DNA from: Euonymus europaeus
Lineage: Eukaryota; Streptophyta; Magnoliopsida; Celastrales; Celastraceae
Reading direction: 5' to 3'
Assembly (NCBI GenBank): GCA_963580455.1
Contig: OY756972.1
Coordinates: forward strand, 14,709,001 to 14,773,000
DNA length: 64,000 bases
Below, in pieces: positions 1 to 13,100 of this stretch; within the stretch, counting starts at the first letter, position 1; each line of letters begins with the position of its first letter. The position numbers and the translations under genes are program-made. The notes below the pieces were generated by a model that was not told where the DNA came from, ran no database searches, and saw only the letters and a list, made by a program, of their open reading frames with translations.

Positions 1-231
1 TGGCATCCAAATAATCTAGGAAACTTATACTCATAAAATTTGACATATAAGAACAATAAAAATTGTACACCGAGCAACTTTGATGGTCCGAACTTGCTCA
101 ACTCTCTCTATGTAGGAGCTTTTAACGGTTTTGTCCATTTGTCATAGAAAGTTGGTGTTTTGGCATCCAAATAATCTAGGAAACTTATACTCATAAAATT
201 TGACATATAAGAACAATAAAAATTGTACACC

Positions 232-259
232 GAGCAACTTTCATGGTCCGAAGTTGCTC
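232..259. other. Dyad (hairpin-capable) motif, representative copy of one per monomer
   Basis: GAGCAACTT at 232-240 is the exact reverse complement of AAGTTGCTC at 251-259, with a 10-nt spacer. The same dyad recurs in most monomers of both arrays. Degenerate versions also exist (GAGCGACCT, GAGCAATTT or GAGCATTTT on the left; AACTTGCTC, AAGTTGATC or AAGTTGTTC on the right). I saw no clear compensatory changes in these variants. The motif could extrude as a short cruciform or be bound by a dimeric protein; neither is shown by the sequence. Confidence 0.85.
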
Positions 260-3200
260 AACTTTCTCTATGGAGGAGCTTTTAACAGTTTTGTCCATTT
301 GTCATAGAAAGTAGGTGTTTTGGCATCCAAATAATCTAGGAAACTTATACTCATAAAATTTGACATATAAGAACAAAATTTTTTTTACACTGAGCAACTT
401 TGATGGTCCGAAGTTTCTCAACTCTTTCTATGGAGAAGCTTTTAACGGTTTTGGCCATTTGTCACAGAAAGTTGGTGTTTTGGGATCGAAATAAACTAGG
501 AAGCTTATACTCATAAAATTTGACATATAAGAACAATAAAAAGTGTACACCGAGCAACTTTGATGGTACGAAGTTGCTCAACACTCTCTATGGAGGAGCT
601 TTTAACGGTTTTGTCCATTTGTCATAGAAAGTTGGTGTTTTGACATCGAAATAATCTATGAAGCTTATACTCATAAAATTTGACATATAAGAACAATAAA
701 AAGTGTACACCGAGCAACTTTGATGGTCCGAAGTTGCTCAACTCTCTCTATGGAGGAGCTTTTAACGGTTTGGTCAATTTGTCACAGAAAGTTGGTGTTT
801 TGGCATCGAAATAATCTATGAAGCTTAAGCTTATACTCTTAAAATTTGACATATAAGAACAATAAAAATTGCACACCGAGCAACTTTCATGGTACGAAGT
901 TGCTCAACTTTCTCTATGGAAGAGCTTTTAACAGTTTTGTCCATTTGTCATCGAAAGTAGGTGTTTTGGCATCGAAATAATCTATGAACCTTATACTCGT
1001 AAAATTTGACATATAAGAACAAAATTTTTTTTACACTGAGCAACTTTGATGGTCCGAAGTTGCTCAACTCTCTCTATGGAGGAGCTTTTAACGGTATTGT
1101 CCATTTGTCATAGAAAGTTGGTGTTTTGGCATCGAAATAATCTATGAAGCTTATACTCATAAAATTTGACATATAAGAACAATAAAAAGTGTACACCGAG
1201 CAACTTTGATGGTCCGAAGTTGCTCAACTCTCTCTATGGAGGAGCTTTTAACAGTTTTGTCCATTTGTCATAGAAAGTTGGTGTTTTGGCATCGAAATAA
1301 TCTAGGAAGCTTATGCTCATAAAATTTGACTTAGAAGAACAATAAAAAGTCTATCCCGAGCAACTTTAATAGTCCGAAGTTGCTCAACTCTCTCTATGGA
1401 GGAGCTTTTAACGGGTTTTTCCATTTGTCATAGAAAGTTGGTGTTTTGGCATCGAAACAATCAATGAAGTTCAAACTTGTAAAATTTGACATATAAGAAT
1501 AATAAAAATTGTACACAGAGCAACTTTGATGGTATGAAGTTGCTCAACTCTCTTAATGCAGGAGATTTTAACGGTTTCGTCCATTTGTCATATAAAGTTG
1601 GTGTTTTGGCATCGAAATAATATATGAAGCTTATACCAATAAAATTTGACATATAAGAACAATAAAAAGTGTACACCGAGCAACTTTGATTGTCCGAAGT
1701 TGCTCAACTCTCTCTATGGAGGAGCTTTTAACAGTTTTGTCCATTTGTCATAAAAAGTAGGTGTTTTGGCATCGAAATAATCTATGAAGCTTATACTCAT
1801 AAAATTTGACACAGAAGAACAATAAAAAGTCTATCCCGAGCAACTTTGATAGTCCGAAGTTGTTCAACTCTCTAAATGCAGGAGATTTTAACGGTTTCGT
1901 CCATTTGTTATATAAAGTTGGTGTTTTGTCATCGAAATAATCTAGGAAGCTTATACTCAAAAAATTTGACATATAAGAACAATAAAAATTGTACACCAAG
2001 CAACTTTGATGGTCCGAAGTTGCTCAACTCTTTTTATGGAGGAGCTTTTAACAGTTTCGTCCATTTGTCATAGAAAGTTGGTGTTTTGGCATCGAAATAA
2101 TCTACGAAGCATATACTCATAAAACTCGACATATAAGAACAATAAAAAGTGTACACCGAGCAACTTTGATGGTCCGAACTTGCTCAACTCTCTCTATGGA
2201 AGAGCTTTTAACGGTTTGGTCCATTTGTCATTGAAATTTGGTGTTTTGGAATCAAAATAATCTATGAAGCTTATACTCTTAAAATTTGACATATAAGAAC
2301 AATAAAAATTGTACACCGAGCAACTTTCATGGTCCGAAGTTGCTCAACTGTCTCTATGGAGGAGCTTTTAACGGTTTTGTCTATTTTTCATTGAAAGTTG
2401 GTGTTTTGGCATCGAAATAATCTATGAAGCTTATACTCATAAAATTCGACATATAAGAACAATAAAAAGTGTACACCGAGCAACTTTGATGTTCCGAAGT
2501 TGCTCAACTCTCTCTATGGAGGAGCTTTTAACAGTTTTGTCCATTTGTCATAGAAAGTTGGTGATTTCGCATCGAAATAATCTACGACGCTTATACTCGT
2601 AAAATTTGACATAAAACAACAATAAAAAGTCTATCCCGAGCAACTTTGGTAGTCCGAAGTTGCTCAACTCTCTTTATGGAGGAGCTTTTAACGGTTTCGT
2701 CCATTTCTCATAGAAAGTTGTTGTTTTGGAATAAAAATAATCCATGAAGCTTATACTCGTAAAATTTGACATAGAAGAACAATAAAAAGTCTTTTCCGAG
2801 CAACTTTGATGGTCCGAAGTTGCTCAACTCTTTTTATGGAGGAGCTTTTAACGGTTTCGTCCATTTGTCATAGAAAGTTGATGTTTTGGCATCGAAATAA
2901 TCTACGAAGCATATACTCATAAAACTCGACATATAAGAACAATAAAAAGTGTACACCGAGCAACTTTGATGGTCCGAAGTTGCTAAACTCTCTCTATGTA
3001 GGAGCTTTTAACGGTTTTGTCCATTTGTCATAGAAAGTTGATGTTTTGGCATCCAAATAATCTAGGAAACTTATACTCATAAAATTTGACATATAAGAAC
3101 AATAAAAATTGTACACCGAGCAACTTGGATGGTCCGAAGTTGCTCAACTCTCTTTATGGAGGAGCTTTTAGCGGTTTGGTCCATTTGTCATAGAAAGTTG

Positions 3201-4841
3201 GTGTTTTGGAATCAAAATAATCTAGGAAGCTTATACTCGTAAAATTTGACATAGAAGAACAATAAAAAGTCTATCCCGAGCAACTTTGATAGTCCGAAGT
3301 TGCTCAACTCTCTCTATGGATGAGCTTTTAACGGTTTTGTCCATTTGTCATAGAAAGTAGGTGTTTTGGCATCGAAATAATCTATGAAGCTTATACTCTT
3401 AAAATTTGGCATATAAGAACAATAAAAATTGTACACCGAGCAACTTTCATGGTCCGAAGTTGCTCAACTTTCTCTATGGAAGAGCTTTTAACAGTTTTGT
3501 CCATTTGTCATAGAAGGTAGGTGTTTTGGCATCGAAATAATCTATGAAGCTTATACTCGTAAAATTTGACATATAAGAACAAATTTTTTTTTACACTGAG
3601 CAACTTTGATGGTCCGAAGTTGCTCAACTCTTTCTATGGAGGAGCTTTTAATGGTTTTGTCCATTTGTCATAGAAAGTTGGTGTTTTGGGATCGAAATAA
3701 ACTAGGAAGCTTATACTCATAAAATTTGACATATAAGAACAATAAAAAGTGTACACCGAGCAACTTTGATAGTACGAAGTTGCTCAACTCTCTCTATGGA
3801 GGAGCTTTTAACGGTTTTGTCCATTTATCATAGAAAGTTGGTGTTTTGGCATCGAAATAATCTATGAAGCTTAAACTCATAAAATTTGACATATAAGAAC
3901 AATAAAAAGTGTACACCGAGCAACTTTGATGGTCCGAAGTTGCTCAACTCTCTCTATGGAGGAGGTTTTAACGGTTTGGTCCATTTGTCATAGAAAGTTG
4001 GTGTTTTGCAATCAAAATAATCTAGGAAGGTTATACTCGTTAAATTTGACATAGAAGAATAATAAAAAGTCTTTTCCGAGCAACTTTGATGGTCCGAAGT
4101 TGCTCAACTGTTTTTATGGAGGAGCTTTTAACGGTTTTGTCCATTTGTCATGGAAAGTTGGTGTTTTGGCATCGAAATAATCTATGAAGCATATACTCAT
4201 AAAATTTGACATATAAGAACAATAAAAAGTGTACACCGAGCAATTTTGATGGTCCGAACTTACTCAACTCTCTCTATGGAAGAGCTTTTAACGGTTTGGT
4301 CCATTTGTCATAGAAAGTTGGTGTTTTGGAATGAAAATAATCTAGCAAGCTTATACTCGTAAAATTTGACATAGAAGAACAATAAAAAGTCTATCCCGAG
4401 CAATTTTGATAGTCCGAAGTTGATCAATTCTCTCTATCGAGGAGCTTTTAACGGGTTTCCCCATTTGTCATAGAAAGTTGGTGTTTTGGCATCGAAATAA
4501 TCTACGAAGCTTAAACTCGTAAAATTTGACATATAAGAACAATAAAAATTGTACACCGAGCAACTTTGATGGTCCGAACTTGCTCAACTCTCTCTATGGA
4601 GGAGCTTTTAACGGTTTCGTCCATTTGTCACAGAAAGTTGGTGTTTTGGCATCGAAATAATCTATGAAGCTTATACTCATAAAATTCGACATATAAGAAC
4701 AATAAAAAGTGTACACCGAGCAATTTTGATGGTCCGAACTTGCTCAACTCTCTCTATGGAAGAGCTTTTAACGGTTTGGTCCATTTGTCATAGAAAGTTG
4801 GTGTTTTGGAATCAAAATAATCTAGGAAGCTTATACTCGTA

Positions 4842-6119
4842 AAATTTGACATAGAAGAAGAATAAAAAGTCTTTTCCGAGCAACTTTGATGGTCCGAAGT
4901 TGCTCAACTCTTTTTATGGAGGAGCTTTTAACAGTTTTGTCCATTTGTCATAGAAAGTTGGTGTTTTGGCATCGAAATAATCTATGAAGCTTATACTCTT
5001 AAAATTTGACATATAAGAACAATAAAAATTGTACACCGAGCAACTTTCATTGTCCGAAGTTGCTCAACTGTCTCTATGGAGGAGCTTTTAACGATTTTGT
5101 CCATTTGTCATAGAAAGTTGGTGTTTTGGCATCGAAATAATCTATGAAGCTTATACTCATAAAATTCGATATATAAGAACAATAAAAAGTGTACACCGAG
5201 CAACTTTGATGGTCCGAAGTTGCTCAACTCTCTCTATGTAGGAGCTTTTAATGGTTTTGTTCATTTGTCATAGAAGTTGGTGTTTTGGCATCGAAATAAT
5301 CTACGAAGCTTATACTCGTAAAATTTGACATAAAAGAACAATAAAAATTGTACACCGAGCAACTTTGATGGTCCGAACTTGCTCAACTCTCTCTCTGGAG
5401 GAGCTTTTAACGGTTTCGTCCATTTGTCACAGAAAGTTGGTGTTTTGGAATCAAAATAATCTAGGAAGCTTATACTCGTAAAATTTGACATAGAAGAAGA
5501 ATAAAAAGTCTTTTCCGAGCAACTTCGATGGTCCGAAGTTGCTCAACTCTTTTTATGGAGGAGCTTTTAACAGTTTTGTCCATTTGTCATAGAAAGTTGG
5601 TGTTTTGGCATCGAAATAATCTATGAAGCTTATACTCTTAAAATTTGACATATAAGAACAATAAAAATTGTACACCGAGCAACTTTCATTGTCCGAAGTT
5701 GCTCAACTGTCTCTATGGAGGAGCTTTTAACGATTTTGTCCATTTGTCATAGAAAGTTGGTGTTTTGGCATCGAAATAATCTATGAAGCTTATACTCATA
5801 AAATTCGACATATAAGAACAATAAAAAGTGTACACCGAGCAACTTTGATGGTCCGAAGTTGCTCAACTCTCTCTATGTATGAGGTTTTAATGGTTTTGTT
5901 CATTTGTCATAGAAGTTGGTGTTTGGCATCGAAATAATCTACGAAGCTTATACTCGTAAAATTTGACATAAAAGAACAATAAAAATTGTACACCGAGCAA
6001 CTTTGATGGTCCGAACTTGCTCAACTCTCTCTCTGGAGGAGCTTTTAACGGTTTCGTCCATTTGTCGCAGAAAGTTGGTGTTTTGGAATCAAAATAATCT
6101 AGGAAGCTTATACTCGTAA
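4842..6119 (+). repeat. Local 639-bp higher-order repeat (four monomers), two copies
   Basis: The monomer variant with CTTTTCCGAGC at 4871 recurs at 5510. The variant with a missing base in CATAGAAGTTGG at 5271 recurs at 5910. The variant TTTCATTGTCCG near 5046 recurs near 5685. All three are 639 bp apart, which is four monomers less the one-base deletion. A related, rearranged segment follows to about 6880. Outer boundaries are approximate. Confidence 0.75.
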
Positions 6120-6920
6120 AATTTGACATACAAGAACAATAAAAAGTCTATCCCGAGCAACTTTCATAGTCCGAAGTTGCTCAACTCTTTCTATGGAGGA
6201 GCTTTTAACAGTTTTGTCCATTTGTCATAGAAAGTTGGTGTTTTGGCATCGAAATAATCTATGAAGCTTAAACTTGTAAAATTTGACATATAAGAACAAT
6301 AAAAATTGTACACCGAGCAATTTTCATTATCCGAAGTTGCTCAACTGTCTCTATGGAGGAGCTTTTAACGATTTTGTCCATTTGTCATAGAAAGTTGGTG
6401 TTTTGGCATCGAAATAATCCATGAAGCTTATACTCATAAAATTTGACATAGAAGAACAATAAAAATTGTACACCGAGCAACTTTCATGGTCCGAAGTTGC
6501 TCAACTGTCTCTATGGAGGAGCTTTTAACGGTTTTGTCCATTTGTCATAGAAAGTTGGTGTTTTGGCATCGAAATAATCTATGAAGCTTATACTCTTAAA
6601 ATTTGACATATAAGAACAATAAAAATTGTACACCGAGCAACTTTCATTGTCCGAAGTTGCTCAACTGTCTCTATGGAGGAGCTTTTAACGATTTTGTCCA
6701 TTTGTCATAGAAAGTTGGTGTTTTGGCATCGAAATAATCTATGAAGCTTATACTCATAAAATTCGACATATAAGAACAATAAAAAGTGTACACCGAGCAA
6801 CTTTGATGGTCCGAAGTTGCTCAACTCTCTCTATGTAGGAGCTTTTAATGGTTTTGTTCATTTGTCATAGAAGTTGGTGTTTTGGCATCGAAATAATCTA
6901 CGAAGCTTATACTCGTAAAA

Positions 6921-6979
6921 TGGATAGACTTTTTATTGTTCTTGTATGTCAAATTTTACGAGTATAAGCTTCCTAGATT
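6921..6979 (-). repeat. Short inverted satellite fragment inside the direct array
   Basis: These 59 bases are the reverse complement of an ordinary monomer stretch that runs from the AATCTAGGAAGC block to GTCTATCC. They sit directly after a normal-orientation TTATACTCGTAAAA. The result is an 18-bp inverted repeat, AAGCTTATACTCGTAAAA at 6903-6920 against its complement at 6955-6972, with a 34-nt spacer. The distance between flanking dyads is 230 bp (6791 to 7021), so the event added about 70 bp. It is the only strand switch I noticed in either array. Confidence 0.85.
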
Positions 6980-9900
6980 AAACTTGTAAAATTTGACATA
7001 TAAGAACAATAAAAATTGTACACCGAGCAATTTTGATGGTCCGAACTTGCTCAACTCTCTCTATGGAAGAGCTTTTAACGGTTTCGTCCATTTGTCATTG
7101 AAAGTTGGTGTTTTGGCATCAAAATAATCTATGAAGCTTATACTCATAAAATTTGACATAGAAGAACAATAAAAATTGTACACCGAGCAACTTTCATGGT
7201 CCGAAGTTGCTCAACTGTCTCTATGGAGGAGCTTTTAACGGTTTTGTCCATTTGTCATAGAAAGTTGGTGTTTTGGCATCGAAATAATCTATGAAGCTTA
7301 TACTCATAAAATTCGACATATAAGAACAATAAAAAGTGTACACCGAGCAACTTTGATGGTCCGAAGTTGCTCAACTCTCTCTATGTAGGAGCTTTTAATG
7401 GTTTTGTCCATTTGTCATAGAAGTTGATGTTTTGGCATCGAAATAATCTACGAAGCTTATACTCGTAAAATTTGACATAAAAAAACAATAAAAAGTCTAT
7501 CCCGAGCAACTTTGGTAGTCCGAAGTTGCTCAACTCTCTTTATGGAAGAGCTTTTAACGGTTTCGTCCATTTGTCATAGAAAGTTGTTGTTTTGGCATCG
7601 AAATAATCCGTGAAGCTTATACTCAAAAAATTTGACATATAAGAACAATAAAAATTGTACACCGAGCAACTTTAATGGTCCGAAGTTGCTCAACTCCTTT
7701 TATGGAGGAGCTTTTAACGGTTTTGTCCATTTGTCATAGAAAGTTGGTGTTTTGGCATCGAAATAATCTATGAAGCATATACTCACAAAATTCGACATAT
7801 AAGAACAATAAAAAGTGTACACCGAGCAACTTTGATGGTCCGAAGTTGCTCAACTCTCTCTATGTAGGAGCTTTTAACGGTTTTGTCCATTTGTGATAGA
7901 AAGTTGGTGTTTTGGCATCCAAATAATCTAGGAAACTTATACTCATAAAATTTGACATATAAGAACAATAAAAATTGTACACCGAGTAACTTTGATGGTC
8001 CGAAGTTGCTCAACTCTCTCTATGGAGGAGCTTTTAGCGGTTTTATCCATTTGTCATAGAAAGTTGGTGTTTTGGAATCAAAATAATCTAGGAAGCTTAT
8101 ACTCGTAAAATTTGACATACAAGAACAATAAAAAGTCTATCCCGAGCAACTTTCATAGTCCGAAGTTGCTCAACTCTCTCTATGGAGGAGCTTTTAACGG
8201 GTTTCTTGATTTGTCATAGAAAGTTGGTGTTTTGGCATCGAAATAATCTATGAAGCTTAAACTCATAAAATTTGACATATAAGAACAATAAAAATTGTAC
8301 ACCGAGCAACTTTGATGGTCCGAACTTGCTCAACTCTCTCTATGGAGGAGCTTTTGACGGTTTTGTCCATTTGTCATGGAAAGTAGGTGTTTTGGCATCG
8401 AAATAATCCATGAAGCTTATACTCTTTAAATTTGACATATAAGAACAATAAAAATTGTACACCGAGCAACTTTGATGGTCCGAACTTGCTCAACTCTCTC
8501 TATGGAGGAGCTTTTAACGGTTTCGTCCATTTGTCATAGAAAGTTGGTGTTTTGGCATCCAAATAATCTAGGAAACTTATACTAATAAAATTTGACATAT
8601 AAGAACAATAAAAATTGTACACCGAGCAACTTTCATGGTCCGAAGTTGCTCAACTTTCTCTATGGAGGAGCTTTTAAGAGTTTTGTCCATTTGTCATAGA
8701 AAGTAGGTGTTTTGGCATCGAAATAATCTATGAAGCTTATACTTGTAAAATTTGACATATAAGAACAAATTTTTTTTTACACTGAGCAACTTTGATGGTC
8801 TGAAGTTGCTCAACTCTTTCTATGGAGGAGCTTTTAACGGTTTTGTCCATTTGTCATAGAAAGTTGGTGTTTTGGGATCGAAATAAACTAGGAAGCTTAT
8901 ACTCATAGAATTTGAAATATAAGAACAATAAAAAGTGTACACCGAGCAACTTTGACGGTACGAAGTTGCTCAACTCTCTCTATGGAGGAGCTCTTAACGG
9001 GTTTCTCCATTTGTCATAGAAAGTTGGTGTTTTGGCATCGAAAAAATCAATGAAGCTTAAACTCATAAAATTTGACATATAAGAACAATAAAAATTGTAC
9101 ACAGAGCAACTTTGATGGTCCGAAGTTGCTCAACTCTCTCAATCCAGGAGATTTTAGGGGTTTCGTCCATTTGTCATATAAAGTTAGTGTTTTGGCATCG
9201 AAATAATATATGAAGCTTATACTAATAAAATTTGACATATAAGAACAATAAAAAGTGTACACCGAGCAACTTTGATCGTCCGATGTTGCTCAACTCTCTC
9301 TATGGAGGAGCTTTTAGCAGTTTTGTCCATTTGTCATAAAAAGCCGGTGTTTTGGCATCGAAATAATCTATGAAGCTTATACTCGTAAAATTTGACATAG
9401 AAGAACAATAAAAAGTCTATCCCGAGCAACTTTGATAGTCCGAAGATGTTCAACTCTCTCAATGCAGGAGATTTTAACGGTTTTGTCCATTTGTTATATA
9501 AAGTTGGTGTTTTGTCATCGAAATAATTTAGGAAGCTTATACTCTTAAAATTTTACATATAATAAGAATAAAAATTGTACACCGAGCGACCTTGATGGTT
9601 CGAAGTTGCTCAACTCTCTCTATGGAGGAGCTTTTAACGGTTTTATCCACTTGTCATAGAAAATTGGTGTTTTGGCATCGAAATAATCTACGAAGCTTAT
9701 ATTCGTAAAATTTGACATATAATAAGAATAAAAATTGTACACCGAGCAACTTTGATGTTCCGAAGTTGCTCAACTCTCTCTATGGAGGAGCTTTTAACGG
9801 TTTGGTCCATTTGTCATAGAAAGTTGGTGTTTTGGAATCAAAATAATCTATGAAGCTTATACTCGTAAAATTTGACATAGAAGAACAATAAAAAGTCTAT

Positions 9901-10173
9901 CCCGAGCAATTTTGATAGTCCGAAGTTGATCAACTCTCTCTATCAAGGAGCTTTTAACGGGTTTCCCCATTTGTCATAGAAAGTTGGTGTTTTGGCATCG
10001 AAATAATCTATGAAGCTTAAACTCGTAAAATTTGACATATAAGAACATTAAAAATTGTACACCGAGCAACTTTGATGGTCCGAAGTTGCTCAACTCTCTC
10101 TATGGAGGAGCTTTTAACGGTTTCGTCCATTTGTCACAGAAAGTTGGTGTTTTGTCATCGAAATAATCTATGA

Positions 10174-13100
10174 AGCTTAAGCTTATACTCTTAAAATTTG
10201 ACATATAAGAACAATAAAAATTGTACACCTAGGAACTTTCATGGTCCGAAGTTGCTCAACTTTCTCTATAGAGGAGCTTTTAACAGTTTTGTCCATTTTT
10301 CATAGAAAGTAGGTGTTTTGGCATCGAAATAATCTATGAAGCTTATACTCGTAAAATTTGACATATAAGAACAAAATTTTTTTTACACTGAGCAACTTTG
10401 ATGGTCCGAAGTTGCTCAACTCTTTCTATGGAGGAGCTTTTAACGCTTTTGTCCATTTGTCATAGAAAGTTAGTGTTTTGGGATCGAAATAAACTAGGAA
10501 GCTTATACTCATAAAATTTGACATATAAGAACAATAAAAAGTGTACACCGAGCAACTTTGATGGTACGAAGTTGCTCAACTCTTTCTATGGAGGAGCTCT
10601 TAACGGGTTTCTCCATTTGTCATAGAAAGTTGGTGTTTTGGCATCGAAATAATCAATGAAGCTTAAACTCATAAAATTTGACATATAAGAACAATAAAAA
10701 TTGTACACAGAGCAACTTTGATGGTACGAAGTTGCTGAACTCTCTCAATCCAGGAGATTTTAACGGTTTTATCCATTTGTCATAGAAAGTTGGTGTTTTG
10801 GGATCGAAATAAACTAGGAAGCTTATACTGCTAAAATTTGACATATAAGAACAATAAAAAGTGTACACCGAGCAACTTTGACGGTACGAAGTTGCTCAAC
10901 TCTCTCTATGGAGGAGCTCTTAACGGGTTTCTCCAATTGTCATAGAAAGTTGGTGTTTTGGCATCGAAATAATCAATGAAGCTTAAACTCATAAAATTTG
11001 ACATATAAGAACAATAAAAATTGTACACAGAGCAACTTTGATGGTCCGAAGTTGCTCAACTCTTTCAATCCAGGAGATTTTAGCGGTTTCGTCCATTTGT
11101 CATATAAAGTTGGTGTTTTGGCATCGAAATAATATATGAAGCTTATACTAATAAAATTTGACATATAAGAACAATAAAAAGTGTACACCGAGCAACTTTG
11201 ATGGTCCGAAGTTGCTCAACTCTCTCTATGGAGGAGCTTTTAACAGTTTTGTCCATTTATCATAAAAAGCAGGTGTTTTGGCATCGAAATAATCTATGAA
11301 GCTTATATTCGTAAAATTTGACATAGAAGAACAATAAAAAGTCTATCCCGAGCAACTTTGATAGTCCGAAGTTGTTCAACTCTCTCAATGTAGGAGATTT
11401 TAACGGTTTTGTCCATTTGTTATATAAAGTTGGTGTTTTGTCATCGAAATAATCTAGGAAGCTTATACTCTTAAAATTTTACATATAATAAGAATAAAAA
11501 TTGTACACCGAGCGACCTTGATGGTCCGAAGTTGCTCAACTCTCTTTATGGAGGAGCATTTAACGGTTTTATCCATTTGTCATAGAAAATTGGTGTTTTG
11601 GCATCGAAATAATCTACGAAGCTTATACTCATAAAATTTGACATATAATAAGAATAAAAATTGTACACCGAGCAACTTTGATGTTCCGAAGTTGCTCAAC
11701 TCTCTCTATGGAGGAGCTTTTAACGGTTTGGTCCATTTGTCATAGAAAGTTGGTGTTTTGGAATCAAAATAATCTAGGAAGCTTATACTCATAAAATTTG
11801 ACATAGAAGAACAATAAAAAGTCTATCCCGAGCAATTTTGATAGTCCGAAGTTGATCAACTCTCTCTATCGAGGAGCTTTTAACGGGTTTACCCATTTGT
11901 CATAGAAAGTTGCTGGTTTGGCATCGAAATAATCTATGAAGCTTAAACTCGTAAAATTTGACATATAAGAACAATAAAAATTGTACACCGAGCAACTTTG
12001 ATGGTCCGAACTTGCTCAACTCTCTCTATGGAGGAGCTTTTAACGGTTTCGTCCATTTGTCACAGAAAGTTGGTGTTTTGGCATCGAAATAATCTATGAA
12101 GCTTAAGCTTATACTCTTAAAATTTGACATATAAGAACAATAAAAATTGTACACCTAGCAACTTTCATGGTCCGAAGTTGCTCAACTTTCTCTATGGAGG
12201 AGCTTTTAACAGTTTTGTCCATTTGTCATAGAAAGTAGGTGTTTTGGCATCGAAATAATCTATGAAGCTTATACTCGTAAAATTTTACATATAAGAACAA
12301 AATTTTTTTTACACTGAGCAACTTTGATGGTCCGAAGTTGCTCAACTCTTTCTATGGAGGAGCTTTTAACGGTTTTGTCCATTTGTCATAGAAAGTTAGT
12401 GTTTTGGGATCGAAATAAACTAGAAAGCTTATACTCATAAAATTTGACATATAAGAACAATAAAAAGTGTACACCGAGCAACTTTGACGGTACGAAGTTG
12501 CTCAACTCTCTCTATGGAGGAGCTCTTAACGGGTTTCTCCATTTGTCATACAAAGTTGGTGTTTTGGCATCGAAATAATCAATGAAGCTTAAACTCATAA
12601 AATTTGACATATAAGAACAATAAAAATTGTACACAGAGCAACTTTCATGGTTCGAAGTTGCTCAACTCTCTCAATCCAGGAGATTTTAACGGTTTCGTCC
12701 ATTTGTCATATAAAGTTGGTGTTTTGGCATCGAAATAATATATGAAGCTTATACTAATAAAATTTGACATATAAGAACAATAAAAAGTGTACACCGAGCA
12801 ACTTTGATGGTCCGAAGTTGTTCAACTCTCTCTATGGATGAGCTTTTAACAGTTTTGTCCATTTGTCATAAAAAGCAGGTGTTTTGGTATCGAAATAATC
12901 TATGAAGCTTATACTCGTAAAATTTGACATAGAAGAACAATAAAAAGTCTATCACGAGCATTTTTGATAGTCCGAAGTTGTTCAACTCTCCCAATGCAGA
13001 AGATTTTAACGGTTTTGTCCATTTGTAATATAAAGTTGGTGTTTTGTCATCGAAATAATCTAGGAAGCTTATACTCTTAAAATTTTACATATAATAAGAA

